Below, piece by piece: positions 12,421-26,500 of a DNA stretch of 64,000 bases. Positions within the stretch are counted from its first letter, which is position 1; each line of letters opens with the position of its first letter. The notes beneath the pieces were generated by a model, which was not told the DNA's origin, did not search any database, and was given only the letters and a program-made list of their open reading frames with translations. The translations under genes were made by a program, and so were the position numbers. The stretch is from Spirometra erinaceieuropaei (taxonomy: Eukaryota > Platyhelminthes > Cestoda > Diphyllobothriidea > Diphyllobothriidae): positions 777,322-841,321 of the forward strand of contig CACRXP010000087.1 in NCBI GenBank assembly GCA_902702965.1, given 5' to 3'.

Positions 12421-12493
12421 TTATGGGGGAACAATCGTAGTTCGACTTTCAGTCTACTCTTCCTTGTTTGAATCGCCTAATTCTTTCAATTAT

Positions 12494-12890
12494 GCAGTAG
12501 ACTATTACCGACAAAGACAAGGGAGACTGGAATGGTCATTTCTGACTTATAGGCCGTCGTCAGCCAGTCATATCCAACCCCGATGTGTGGAACACCCGAG
12601 CCTCGAACACGTGACCTGTTAACCTTCTAACTAACAGGTCGCTAGTTCAAGCCTCAGGTGTTCCACACTTCGGGGTTGGATATGACTGGCTGACGACGGC
12701 CTATAAGTCAGAAATGACCATTCCAGTCTCCCTTGTCTTTGTCGGTAATAGCATACTGCCTATATCATGCGCTGCTCTGCGGCTGCTGTTTGGGCTCGAA
12801 GGAAAGCCCCTAAGGCACAATGGAACGAGTGAGTTCCGTAAGAACGATCGGTGAGAGCACCCTACCATCCTTTCGATTATTTCGTCTCAG
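12494..12890. repeat. tRNA-derived SINE pair forming a 127-bp-arm palindrome
   Basis: Arm 12494-12620 is the reverse complement of 12633-12759 (about 92% identity by eye), around a 12-nt spacer. The right copy continues to about 12890 and matches the minus-strand SINE at 61122-61405, including CCATTCCAGTCTCCCTTGT and GAGTTCCGTAAGAACGATCG. Both arms start at the anticodon-arm position of the SINE's tRNA head, so each lacks the first half (box A) of the head. Box B (CTAGTTCAAGCC) is present in the right arm. Confidence 0.85.
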
Positions 12891-14271
12891 TGACGATATA
12901 CTAATTTGGTAATCCTAATTTGGAATTTTGATGAGTCTTTCACTTTTGCGAAAGGTATTTCCAGGCCGATGATGGTATCCTATGTGCCAATTACAGAGCT
13001 TACATCCATAAGCTTGATTCATGGATTTTATTCTATTTTTTAAATGCCCCTGCAGCACGTATTTCTAAATTCTATCGGAAATTCAGTTTCAAATCCGAAT
13101 CTATATCAAGGCTGCTGCGCTCTAATACGTCTAATTCCTTCAAAAGATGCCAACTTGGTTGGTCGTATTAGGGTGTCAAACCTTGGGAAAGAAATGATTT
13201 TTACAAAGTTCAATTCTGCCGCAAGATCTGCCTACAATTCTTATCTTTATGCTAGATGACGTAAGGCTAAAATCATATTTGAGTCGGGCTGTAAACAGAC
13301 AATAAAAGCATTTTGGTGCCGAAGACTCAACATGAGCTGATGAAACATTTGTTGGTTTTTGGGCTACATTTTCAATAACAGACAGTACCTCACAAGGTGC
13401 AATTTCGAAAATGCAAACACCTACCCAAGACCACTAGACGAAATAAAACAAAACTTAGTGTACATATACACTTAATAAAACGTCCCAACAGGAAGAATTC
13501 GTTTGCAGTATACTGGTGAAAGCATTTGTTAAACCTTTGGTGTTCAGGCAAGTTCAATTGTTTCCTGTGATATAAGAGTTGTTAGTTGGTACCCGCAAGA
13601 GCTTTGTCGTTCACTCATTGACGGTAAGACACCGAACGCCATGAAAGACTGCCAATATGTCGCGCTTGCCAGCTGTTTCAGAAAGTAAAAATGTTATTTT
13701 TTCATTAACTCTCGTCTCCAGGAGTTATGTCTATAATCAAACAGAAATGACCCCTAAAATCAGGCCAGCTGAGAGCTATATGCAGTTGAGTGTGGTGTAT
13801 CCATTGTTTATCTGATTCTGAAGACCAACGTGAATCAGAGTACTCGGTGCGGCTTTAATGAACTTCGTTGCCAACCGCACCATTTGTGGTAAAATCACAT
13901 GCGTGTGGACCGAGTGCCAGTAGTTTATTGTGGTTTCTCTTTAAACGGATAATGTGTTATACCCCAAAAGCTCTAGAATAAGCCAATACGATTGCCTATT
14001 AAATTCACCACCCCAGGTACAGTCCCTCAGAGGGTGCAGTAGTAGGTGAGTCGAGAAACGGACCAATCAGGAATCGTCATTAATGTCCAACCACAGTAGA
14101 AGAGTTACATTTATGCAATTAACCAAAGATGTCACCAGAGATTCCCTTATTTTCGTCGTCGTCTAAAACAGGCTAATCGTCAGTCGTGATCGAGGGTGTA
14201 TCGATATTTGCACACATCAGCAACTCAGTTGGCAAAAGCACTTTCGAGAATTCATCGGAATCTAAAGCACA
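12891..14271. other. Region upstream of the SLC6 gene
   Basis: No known repeat family or other gene is recognisable. It presumably carries the promoter and 5' untranslated sequence of the transporter, but I see no distinctive core-promoter element. The open frame 13044-13259 has no recognised domain. Confidence 0.4.
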
Positions 14272-14548
14272 ATGGCGGCCAAGGCGGATTCACTACAGGA
14301 CGTCAAATCCAGTCTTCAAAATGACTGGAAGTCCTCAACAGGACTGATAACGGACGGTACCTCACAGAGCACAGAGCCCTCTGAGGAAAGCACACCAACA
14401 TCTGATGGCGGCAAGACGGAAGAATTAAATCAAACGAAGCGGGAGCGCTGGAATAAAAAGATCGATTTTCTCATTGCCTGCACGGGATATTCGATTGGTT
14501 TAGGCAACGTCTGGAGGTTTCCCTATTTGTGTTATAAGAATGGCGGAG
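14272..14548 (+). CDS. SLC6 exon 1: cytosolic N-terminus and TM1
   Basis: This exon encodes residues 1-92 plus one base. A 60-residue hydrophilic, Ser/Thr/Glu-rich N-terminus is followed by [10 protein letters not shown] and TM1 (about 64-86), which holds the ion- and substrate-binding unwound segment with Asn80, Trp81 and Arg82. The donor is GGAG|GTGAGT, phase 1. An in-frame stop at 14263-14265 makes this the first usable Met in the exon. Any untranslated upstream exon is not visible. Confidence 0.93.
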
Positions 14549-17500
14549 GTGAGTTTGCTGCTCTGATAGTTAGTGGAATCTACGAAACCTAACTAAAAAT
14601 TGACTGAGTTTTGGGTATGCGATTTCTAATAAAAATAAAAAGCAAATAAATTAAAAGGAGGAACTTAATAATCTGGAGCTAGTACATATTTGGGAAGTTG
14701 AAGGTCTCCGGTTTTGGATCTCTTCACCCTTTTGTCTAAAATTCAGGGACGAAGATATAATCCGCTTATCAGTGCGTATTGTCGGTCAATTTATGAATAC
14801 GTTTTCGAAACGGACGCGTACTGACTTCGTCATTTGTCATTGAAGGGGGAACTGCCCGTTTGACATTTCCACTCAAGGAAACATAGGGTTTAATTTTTTT
14901 AAATTTCCAGTAACTTCCACATTTTTCGAAGATGCTTTGCATTTTCAATTGTTTTCAAGACGGACAACTTTGTATTTGCAGGCAACACAGCTAAAAAATA
15001 TTACCTCGTTACGAACCACACTTACCCGCCAGAGCAGGAAGGTCCAGCGTAAAAACGCTGGGATTCGCGAATACTCATGGTGTTCTAAACAGCACACCTA
15101 ATTACAAAAAATTATAAGCTCACGCACGAACTCCCCTTGTGTTCAAAGCTCACAATTGACAAACGAACTTGCAAGATGAGCTTAAAAAATCCACCTACGT
15201 AAACACAAATAGCTAAAATCTATTAAAGAACTCGTGTTGTACTCAGATTTAGTTATTTGTGAACGAGATTTCAAGAGTGACAATGCGTATTTTGCTTGTT
15301 ATAGTGGGAAGCAGATTCACCAACCTGTTTTTTAAACTAAAACATATCCTTAAAACTCGATAGTATCTGAATTTCTGCGACTGGTCTATGTATGTTTCGT
15401 TTTGTTTGGCTCGTCATCTTAATTTACCAATGTAAAGAAGTCATTTAAATAATTTTGCTCTAGGACATTGGTGTTTCTTTGAAAAAAGCCTAGACCTTCT
15501 TTATAACACTATTACCGGCGTGCAGCAGCTTCCTGGCTCAAATAAAACCCGATAGGGTTGCGTTAAAGGTTTTAAGCGATCAATAAGGAAGTCAAACACC
15601 CAACTTAAGGATTATGTTTAGAAAATCCGAATATGCAATGTTTAAAAAGCAATAAAGTGTACTTATGGACCAAGAAGGAATAAACAAAGTGCATTTTATA
15701 ATTATTTATTGCTGAAAAAATGCCGTCTAGTTAAGAAGATTCTTTAAACGATACAATTATCCTATCACTGCTTTACTTGTAATTTACTGGTTTCAAGTTC
15801 GGTAGGGAGACACGTATATTTTGGTGACACTAAGGCACTCTTCTCAACTCATGTAATTATTCACTTTACTAGCTGGGAAACAGTAGACGTACACCTTTAT
15901 GGATATGCAAGACAAAATCTAGCGTTCGTCCGTTAGGAGGCGTCGTGCGAGTTTTGAGTTAGCTCGAGGAACACAGCTTGAATTTGAGAAACAGCTAATC
16001 CCATTACAGCCCTACAAAATTCCAACCTATCTCATGATATACGACTCTACCTTCTATCGATAGCCGAACGGTTGTTTCATCGTTTGGATGAGTGACAACT
16101 ACTGTTAACAAACAGGTCCACCAGTCATGCCAAAAAACCACGCGCGAGTTCAATGCATTTTCAACAAGGAAATTAGTTGTAAATAAGAACTGTGTTTGAA
16201 CTCACCGGGTATTGAGTCAGCCCATTGTTTTTTTAAACCTCAGGGGAATTGGACCACGTCGGTCGAAATGCGCAGCAGAGTGCACTGGTCCAGTTCGGTC
16301 TCAGAGTCGGAAGACAGAATCCGGTCGTAGCCGTAAAGGGTCAGTGGTTTAACAGTAAAACGATTAAGTCAGGTACTCAGTGACCAATTGAAGTAAATTA
16401 GGGACTTAAAGCGTCCTGACGTGAGATTAGAGCAGAACTACCTTCGTTTTGTTTGATAGGGCAAAAATGTGTTCCCTTAGTTATGAAACTGGTCGAAAAT
16501 CCACCCTTATAAACTAGGAGGTTATAAGGGACACCTATCCACAGAAGCCCGAATCCTTTCATTACCCTTCTCGACTAATTTAAAATTGAGGACAAGGATT
16601 AAAATGTCAGAAGAGAAGATATTATTCAAAAGTCATCACTAAACACAAGATAAAATTCTGTCGTCGTATCGTTGCATTTTGTCAAATAAAAGGCTCGTAC
16701 TGGTGCAGTATGAATACCGACAGGAAACTGGACGCTGGATTGCCCATCGTTTACGTTTTCAACATTATCAGCCATTCATGTTCCAGAAAAAATTCAAACA
16801 ACTTTTGCGATCATAATGGCGGAGGAACGCCACTACGTGAATGTAAGGATACAGTAGTTTTGAGTGAGATTATGGAGCAAGCAACAGGAAGCAGTCCTTG
16901 TGCGTTTCGGTTGGTAAATACAGTTGATGTTTTGTCTTCTAAAATGCCAACCGAAATTCTAAAATATGCTCCCGATTCGGGAAGATGGCTTAAATAAGTT
17001 TGTAATATTAATGATTCCAAGAATACGTCTGTCGTATCAAGCTGCCGACTTTTACATGAGCCTCGTTCCGGCCGTCCGCAAGAACTTCACCTTCTGAAAG
17101 GTGACAACGTGAGTAGTATGGATTTGTCTCATTAATTTATAATGCCCTTGTAAATTGGAATATATTTTGTAGGCAAATACACAAACTAACCTTCTTTACC
17201 CGTTTGACAGCAAATTACCCTTGAAATGAGGGGCATAACTCAGTTTTAGTCAGCTTTTCAAATTCTAACAATGTTAGACCGGACCCGCCGTTGCACTTGC
17301 ATTCATGGTCTTTAAACTACAAGCAGCATATTTGCCCTGTATAGAAAATCCCACAGTTCCACCCACAAAGACGATTTTATTTGCTGTATCATTGTCGATT
17401 AGTACCCAGCCTTCTGCACTGTCAATACGATAACCGAAGCAATAGGCTAACAATACGCTAGGGGACACAGTAATAGGGCTTAAGTTGGGGTTAATTTTAG

Positions 17501-20500
17501 CGACAGGCGTTGAGTTAGGGTTAGGACGCAGAAATAAATGCTTTTCTTAGAATTTTAGTCCAGGCCACCTGTATTACTGTAGGATTTGCATTCTCGTGTC
17601 TAACAGATCGATGGTAATATGCGATGGATATTCATTTTTCTGCAAGTTTGTCGCAATTGACTTAAAAAAGCCTTCACTGTTAGGCAGCACACCACTGGGC
17701 ATTAGCATATCTAAGACGATCTTTAGTGGATCAATTAGTTTCTGAAAATAGGCGGTATGCTTTTGGGGCTGGTTAGATCTTTCAAAAACTCGATTTGTCT
17801 TCATATATGTGAGTTATATAAGATGAATGATCTGTTCTGACGAAAATATTCAGTCATTTGAAGATAACGAGAAGCCATCATGTTTCCAGTATTACCATCG
17901 GAAAGAACGAAAAAGTTCAGTCGAGAAGAAGAAGTCAAGTAGTCAAAAAATTAACACTTAGTTTAAACGGGGCAGAGAAAATTAAATTATACATTTACTC
18001 TTATTTCAGGTGCCTTCCTACTGCCATACTTCATCAGTGTCTTCGTGGTGGGAATACCATTGTTCTTTCTGGAGGTTTCACTGGGTCAGCTAATGTCTCG
18101 CGGTGGCATTGAAGCCTGGAATATTTGCCCTCTCCTCAAAGGTACTCATTTTTCCTTTGCAATTTTGAATCATTGTAAGAAGTGGATGCGAGTGCGTATG
18201 AGTTTCCTAAGTAAAAGTTGATTGCACTAAAGAAGGTTGCAATGATACACTGATCGAAGGATTTCGTTGCACTTTCAGTTCAGTTCAGTTCAGTTCAGTT
18301 TATTTGAGGGAAATATAGGTGTTAAACCTTTGAACTCCCTATTTGTTACAAGGAGGCGAACAATAAAAAAAAAATTTGAAAATCGAAACATCAAACGGCT
18401 ACAGAGTTTCTTCAGATTGGCAACGTTTTGTAAGCCAGACGGATAAACGAATTGTTCCAAAAGTTAAAAACATTAACGTTACTAAATGTGCTGTACAGTA
18501 GTCTGTCTAGGGATAGTTGGTGCTATCTCAGTTTCGGAGGGAGACGAATTGAATGCCAACACACATTTAACAGACATGGGACANNNNNNNNNNNNNNNNN
18601 NNNNNNNNNNNNNNNNNNNNNNNNNNNNNNNNNTTTCCTGCGGCTCGATTTAGTAGGTCTTTCTCAAAAGTACGCCGCGTCCCGAGGATTAACCTCCTAA
18701 CTAGGTTCCTCTGTGCTTTGTATGCATTTAACGACACATAGCTCCTATCCGAGAGGGATTTCCTCCATAACCTCCGCCTTTTATTCACTTCTTTTTTTAA
18801 AGCTTGTGTTAGCCACGGGGGTCTGCAATTTAGTTTCTTCCGTGAAATAGGACAGTGGTCTCTGAGAAGAACGTGCAGTAACTCACTAAACCAGTCCCAA
18901 TCCTTGATTATGTCACCGGAAAAAGCTGATTCCCAGTTAATGGTGTTTAGTTCAGATTTCATTTGGGCAAAGTCACCGCGCCAAATGTTCCTTCTAACCC
19001 TGGTGGCCTGTTCGGGCAGAGAAAAAATGGAGTACTCCCACAACAGTACGACGTGATCGCTTCGACCTAGGGGGGGTAGACATTGCATGATTAAGACTTC
19101 GGACCGGATAGAGAATCTCTCCAGGTCCTCAATCAGACGGGCGTCCGCTGTGGGATCATTTCTCGGCGGTCGGTAGACCGTCAGGATGTCAAGGCTCGGT
19201 GAACCCGGTGCTTTTATAGTTAGCCAAATAGCCTCAGAAGTACACGAAAGTTTATCTGTTTTGTCTGAGACCATAAGCCCGTGTTTTACATACGTGAGTA
19301 CGCCTCCGCCCTGACGTCCTGACCTGTCTCTTCTAAACAGCTGGTATCCTGGTATAGTTAACTCACGGTTGTCTACCTGCTGGTTCAGCCAAGTTTCTGT
19401 AAGTGAGATTATATCCGGGGATAGATGAGATAGATGGATCTTGAGCTCGTCAACTTTCGATAATAAGCTCTGCACATTTGTATATAGAAATTTCAGTTTG
19501 CGATTTGCGGCTGGCAGAGAACTAAGTTCGATGCGTCAAGTGGGAAGATTGCCTGGCGAAACTGCAAACAAGATTGACAGTAAACTTAATTATGAGTAAG
19601 GAATGTCGACAAAGACAATGGAGACTGGAATGGTCATTTGTAGCTTATAAAGTGTCCGCCAACCCATTCCCACGTTCTTGAAAATACAGTAGATATGCTA
19701 ACTCATGCAATGTTTACCAAATTTTTGAAATGCATTTCCGACTCGAAAACACTACTTAAGTAGGGTTGTTTTATTAATCACCTTTCAACGTAATCCTAAG
19801 CTATTTCAGTTATTTCGGAATGCCGGCTTTTGAGAGAACTTTATTTCGGCTGTCAGTAAAAACTACACTTTGTAAAAGTGGCTACTTTTGTAGTACGATT
19901 TTTTCTCATTGACATTCACTCCAATTCGGCTTTAAACAAGTTTCTGATTATGAGATCTTTTAGGACTGCGCAATAGCCGTTCATAAAACATCTTTTCTCC
20001 GCATTTATAAATTTTGCTTGGAAAGTTTAAAGTGTGGCCAAACTCCACTGTCAAATGTCTAGAACCACATGAGGTCTCCTCTTAAAAGCATATTGAAATG
20101 CAGGATTTTCTTTATATGGAAAATACATAGCATGTAGCTTTGCAAATTTTGAATGCAAGTATAACGGCAGGTCGGGTTTAAAGTTGTTCGGGAATTGGAA
20201 GAGTCTTTATAACCGAATGGCTCCCTTCCTCCAAGCATTCCCTTTGAAGAAGACACAATTGTCTACCAAATAAGTAAAAGAACTAACATTTTTATGCATG
20301 TTCTCTGCGAAATATATTTGAATTTATAAGGGTATTGAAAACCAATAAAAAAATTATGCTATTTAAGAAGTCATTTTTCAAAAAATATAATTTTTACAGG
20401 GGGTCGGAAAGAAGTTCCTTCAAAAGCTGGTATACCGAGGTAACTAAAATATCTCGGGATTATCCTGCAAAAGACTTTATATTACAACACTATTTAAGTA

Positions 20501-23500
20501 ATTTTTCCGAGTCGGAAACGCATTTCAAAACTTTGGTAAACATTTAATGATTTAGCCCATCTCCCGTAGGTACTGTAGTTACTAAGCATTAAGTAGTTCA
20601 ACGCTCTAGCATTAAACGACAGGTTTATTGTCCTATCTGTTGCTGTCGGGGATGTTAAATATTTTAAAAAGGGCGTTTATTGATCGGACTACGGTACTAG
20701 TTTTTATGCAGTTCTGTCTAGAGTCCCCGCAGACTGTCGTATAGGGACGAATAAGGATACAGGTAGGATGGCCATCTCCGGCTCATTAGTCGTCGTCAGT
20801 CGGCATCACTTAACCCCATTTGCACGAGACCTAGGACTTTGGGTAAGTGTTCGCATGAAAGCATATTGCCTTATGGCTTAGCGTTCTTTCCACCCCGTCC
20901 CTAAATTACACCAAGAACCGACATATATTTTAATCGACATATATTTTCTCTGTTGATTTGCAAAGCATGTCATGAGGCGTAGACATATACGCATGTCTGT
21001 AAAGAAACGGATTCGTCCAAATGCCTTCCTGAAACCAGGATGGATTGATGCCCTCCACCATTCATACGACATAATATTTGCTGTTTCTGCCAACAAGAGA
21101 CGTGTTCGGTGATAATCTAGTTAGTGTTCAAACCTCGAATGCTTGCACTTCTTTTGTCTCTTGATGAGATGACTGCTTGTTTTCTGTTTAGGTATCGGGT
21201 ATTCCAGCATAATCATTGCCTTCCTGATCAATATGTACTACAACATTGTCATGGCTTGGACGCTTTTCTACCTTTTCGCTTCCTTCACCTCCACCCTGCC
21301 CTGGAGCGTATGCAGTGGATTTTGGAACACGCCGAACTGTGATGAGAACACTACCGACACTGTGGCAAACCACAGCAGAAATTCGTCGCTACTGGCAACT
21401 GATCCGGTGACTGAGTATTGGGAGTAAGTAAATTCTCATCTTCCAATTTAAGACCAAAACCGACTACAATTTCTTGCAAATGGCTGACGGCTTTCGAAAC
21501 CCTGCCGATCATCCTGATAAGACGGATTTCAGAGCGCATCCTCTCGTAAAAACTCTTGCCTATGCCTATCTTCGTAAGAGTAAAAGTCTGTTTCGCTGCA
21601 GTATGGGTAACTTCTAGTTGGTAAGAAGGTATAAAAGGAATTGAATGAGTGCAAATTACAAACGGTCGCCGTGGAGGCGGTTTTTTCGTTCGTAAGCGTA
21701 ACATTGTGCAGCAGTTGTGAGCGGTATTCTGGTTTAACAACCACACAGCTTTTGTTCGCACGCATAATTTACTCTGTGTCAGACATAAATATCTAGTATT
21801 AGCAATTGAGATTACCTAATCACGCCCCTTGTGCCACTGTAAATCTACATGCATTCAGTGTGAGGGGCAAAAAAAGTCGAGGTCGCTTCTTTTTATTCCA
21901 AAAGAAGGCCGTTAGAAACAGACTAAATTATAACACAAGGCCGGGAATTTCCCGGACTGGAATAACCCCATATCGGAAAGAGCCCAGACTATGTGTTTAG
22001 CATGCATTAAAACAAACGCGCATAAACACTGAGCCCACTGGATGTGGGCTTGTGCTGCACCAGCAGGGGTTTAACCGAGGGTCGTCGATTCAAGCCCCGA
22101 GTCACGCCGGCCTGGTGAAATCCGTTGGCAGAAGTGTCGGAAATGTCTATGTCTGCCCACCATACCGTCCGCAATAAGTTTTCCCGTATGAATTTTATTT
22201 TCGTCGCTTTCTGACCATTCGACAGATTCTAAATTAGAGCCGAAACTTGAAAAAAAGCGTCTACATTTGGTGCCCCTACCAGGGTTGGTTGTGTATCCCT
22301 CCTCATGGGTAAACGTTCAAAGCGAACTGAAGAATGTGTGGTTACGAAGCAGGAATCAGGTACTTAGAAAAATTCTGCAGACGCATTCTCCAGTCCCCGT
22401 GTGGTCCCTAATGACTAGAGTGTACAATTTCTCAAGAAACCATAAAGCCAAATGAGGCATCCGTCAAAAACATTAAGAAAACAGCTTTAAAGGGTGTTCT
22501 ATCACTTCTCGGATAATCTGTAAATGTCAGTCATTATTTATCGACCTTATGCCAGTCTAGTAATACCGTATATTTGAAATCTAACCGAGGTGATGATTGA
22601 AAAAAGTTTTGTTAATTTCTGGATAAAAAACCTGCCGCGTTGAATTCTGACGTGAAGTATGGTCTTTATGACTTTGTTTTCACTAAATTTGCCCAAAGAG
22701 CAGGGAACCAGAGAAAATCAGGTGAAGACTGTTTACGCAACGAGAGCAAGTTTTCACAAGCATAGTTGAAAAACACTGACAGTTGGTGTGGTGCCTGTAC
22801 TTATTTCCCTCGGCTGTCAACGGCTGAACGTGATCCTCAGTGCAGTGGGTTATAACCACCGATGTTCACTATGAAGTTGCTTTGGGGTTAATTTAAAAGA
22901 GAGGTCGGTTGGATGTGGTTATGTAGCCCCACCTGAAGTTAACAAACCCCAGTCACCTCTAATACCGGGCCGCTAGCAAAAGGGGTTTTTACAGGTGGGG
23001 CCGGGGAACGCACAGGCGACGAGGCCAATTAACCGTATGCAAAAGAAAAGCTGTTTAGAATGCGTGATTGTACTTCGTATGGCCGAGAAGTAGTTGTGCG
23101 AACCCCTAATCCTAAACTCTAACCCCTAATTCTAACCCCTAAACCTAACCCTAGCCCCAACCATAATCCCTAAGCGTAACGGTAACGGTATTGTATCCAT
23201 TAGGTGGGTCTGCGCCTAGGACACAGATAATCAATTTGCGGACGCTTAACTTTCGCGGGAAAAGTGCCAGGAAGTTAATGACAATGAGGCAACGATCGGG
23301 TGAAGTACCCCAAGCACACACGACCAGTCAAAGTCGCCCGTCTTAATAGAAAATGTGTTAATTGGGGTTTTGCAGGCGGGGCCTTTGTATGCATAGAGGA
23401 ATGACAAAATAAGTATAAATAATCAATAAATTCGTTTTTTGGCGGAAAAGTTCTAATGCAGTGACGTATGACAACCGAAATTTAGCAGGACAGTAAACAA

Positions 23501-26500
23501 TGAACATTAAGTGTTTATAACGATCTCTTCTCAACTCTCTAAGCGGAGTTCATTTTTAGGTAATGCATCAGACCGTCTACAACAGACGACCCAACATTGT
23601 AGGATGAACCACCAAAACCGAAATAATCGAGTCGGACTAAAACCAACCTAAAAAGGTATAGTAAGTATTCCCAGTAAGCCAGAGATGCTTGGGGACCTTC
23701 ATCAGATCCTTACCGACGACGATGCTACTTGAGAAGCAGTTGGAAAACTGACAGATTGCAAAGGGGACATTTAGATAAGTCAAAGGCAGCAGAGATACAG
23801 AATGCTCTCTATGCGCTTTAGCTGACAATAATGAAGATTGTGCGATCCCGGGAGTCAATGATGAGATGGCAGAATGGCGAGATCCTCGGCGAATATTAAA
23901 AACGAATGGCTACCGACAAGATCTCTAGAATACATGCGTATAAATATGAGAAGGCGGACCAGATAGTACTGTGTTTCAATTTCTTCGAGATTCTTCTTAT
24001 GTGAAGAACCCTTTGAATGACTCTTGCCCTCTTGTTTTTAATGACCTTTAGGTGGAAATATTCCACTAATTTGGCTGTTCAGTCAACGTAACCTGTATTT
24101 GAACAATCTCATATGTTAAAAGCTGTCTTAGACCAAGCCCAAATGTATTACCGTGCGAGGTCCGAGTTCTTATTGATTACGAATATGATGCTAGAGCTTT
24201 AATTCTGCGCCACACTTTTTCTGAGTTATAAGTGACTTAAAAAAACAAAGCCTGCACTTACTAGCACGCTGGTATTTTTCTGTGAATTTCACTATCGATC
24301 CTGCGTTGTGACTGTTCCCATCTTGAACGCCGTACTATACTGAGTCAGGCAGCGTATCTCTGTAATTGTTTACTGCAAGCTCTGGAGGCATTCAGATCCA
24401 TTTGTGTCAGTTAATCTAGCGCAGAATCGTCAAAACAAGGGCATATCAAATTTTTAACATTATTTTCCCATTTTCTTCCAACAGACGTCGTGTTCTCGGA
24501 CTATCAGAGAGCATAGAAGATCTGGGAAACCTGCGGTGGGATCTATCGCTGTGCCTCCTTTTGGCCTGGATAATCATCTTCCTTTGCATCTTCCGGGGTC
24601 TGAAGGCAACCAGTCAGGTAGAGTTGACTAGAGCCCCCCCAAGAATATGCTTGTACGTTGCGGCGCCAAGAACGCGCCTCCTCTTCTTTGCAGTAGGTGG
24701 GCTAACTCAGGAAATATCAGCCGAAATTTCAAAATGCGTTTCCGTTTCGAAACGATTAATAAAGTGAAGTTGTAAAACTAATCATCATGCAGCATAATTC
24801 TATAATAATTAAGTTACCTCAACATGTAGGCCTTCGATTGAACTTCTTTTCGACTGCATGCAAGAATTATGCTCCGCACAAAATGACTACTTTTGTAGCA
24901 TGGAACGTTCGCATTGATTTGTGATGCCCCTAAAAACTCAATGATATTTGAATTATATTTCGTGAAAAACATGCGTAAAAATATTCACTCTTTCACTCTT
25001 TGGGTAGAAAATTACGTCTTCTTCCAGTTTTAAACCCCGAAGGAAGGGTATTATTCGGTTTTCAAAAACTTTTCCGATTCCCGAATAATTCTGAACCCGA
25101 CCTGTCGTTACACTTTTATTCAGGGCTTCCAAACTACAAGCCGTATATTTTCTGCGTACGGAAAACCATACATTTCTCTACGGTATTAAGAGAAGACCAG
25201 GTGAGATACATAAAATTAAACAGTGTATGTGAGCCATATTGTTAACTTTACAAGCCACCTTAATAAATGCAGAGACATGATGTTTTATGAATGACTATTT
25301 CAGGGTATTTAAAAGTTGCACAATGGTAGACTGTTTTAAAACCGAATTATATTTTTCCTTTAAGTATAAAATTGCAAAAAGACGCCATTTTCCACAGAAT
25401 GAATATTTTTATTCATGTTTTCCATGAAATATAATTGAATATTTAAAGGCATCGAAATTCAAAGAGAAAATTCCATGGTACGTAAGTAGTCATTATTGCA
25501 AAGCATAGGTCATGCATGTTGTCGGAAACTAGTTCATTCGAAACCCTACACGCTGAGGTAACTTGATTATTATAGAATTATGCCGCATGGTGATTAGTTT
25601 CACAACCCTACTTAATTAATCTTTTCGAAGTGGGAACGAATTTCGAAATTTCGGCTGACATTTCACGAGTTAGCCCACCTACTGTACCCTGCATCTCCCA
25701 TTTTGCGATATGCGCAAAAACGCTTATTGCACAAAATTGTCAAAATTTGGTCTTATTCCCCCGAAAGTAATTTCTGGCAGTTTAGTGACTCAAGTGCTGT
25801 CTACGCTACCTCCTCCCCATCACTTCACGTCTAAAGCCACGCAGGCTAATTAAGCCTCTTCAAAGTTCTCTGAGCGAAATACGGACGCCTACTCGTGAGT
25901 GGGCGCTGACATTCCCAGTAAATTTGTTTTTTCCCCGACGTGATGTAATATCCTCGCAGGACGAAGTCGGCCTCCTGTTGGTCAGTGCTAGCGAGTGCGG
26001 CCGTCATTAAATGAAATACCACGCAGTCTGTCAACCGGCATAACCAACTGACACTCCCAATTCTCTTAACGGTCGTAGCAGAATAACTGACTTCTACAGA
26101 AAAGACACTCCATCAGTCTGTTTGCAAGACGGAAACTGTTCGCGTCGTCAGAACCTGGGATTGTTACACGCTGTCGCACAAAGGCAAGTACTACTCCGGA
26201 ACGAATGCCAAAAGCAACAAAAATGCAGGGATACGGTCATTTCTGGCCCACTAGTCATCGTCAGCAAGCCGGGCTTTTACACCTATCCCAGATGACATGG
26301 GTCAGAAATGAGACACCTAGACAGGGACGAGTGAGCCAAGTAACTGGATCACTTGCTCATTTGCTGGTGGGTTACGATTGGAGATATCCACTATTTTACA
26401 ATAAACGTCTCATCGTTGCGAATGTGGAGCGTAAAATGCTCCGCCTAATACGTCTTGAAACTCTGTGGGGGTGTTTCTGCTAGGCTAATAAATACTTCCG

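Larger units (their letters stand above)
21424..24484 (+). other. SLC6 intron 3
   Basis: A 3,061-bp intron, GTAAGT to CAACAG. It contains a collapsed type-B hammerhead remnant (22000-22130), dispersed repeat T copy 2 (22905-23215) and a related piece at 23320-23410. The rest is unique-looking. Confidence 0.7.
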
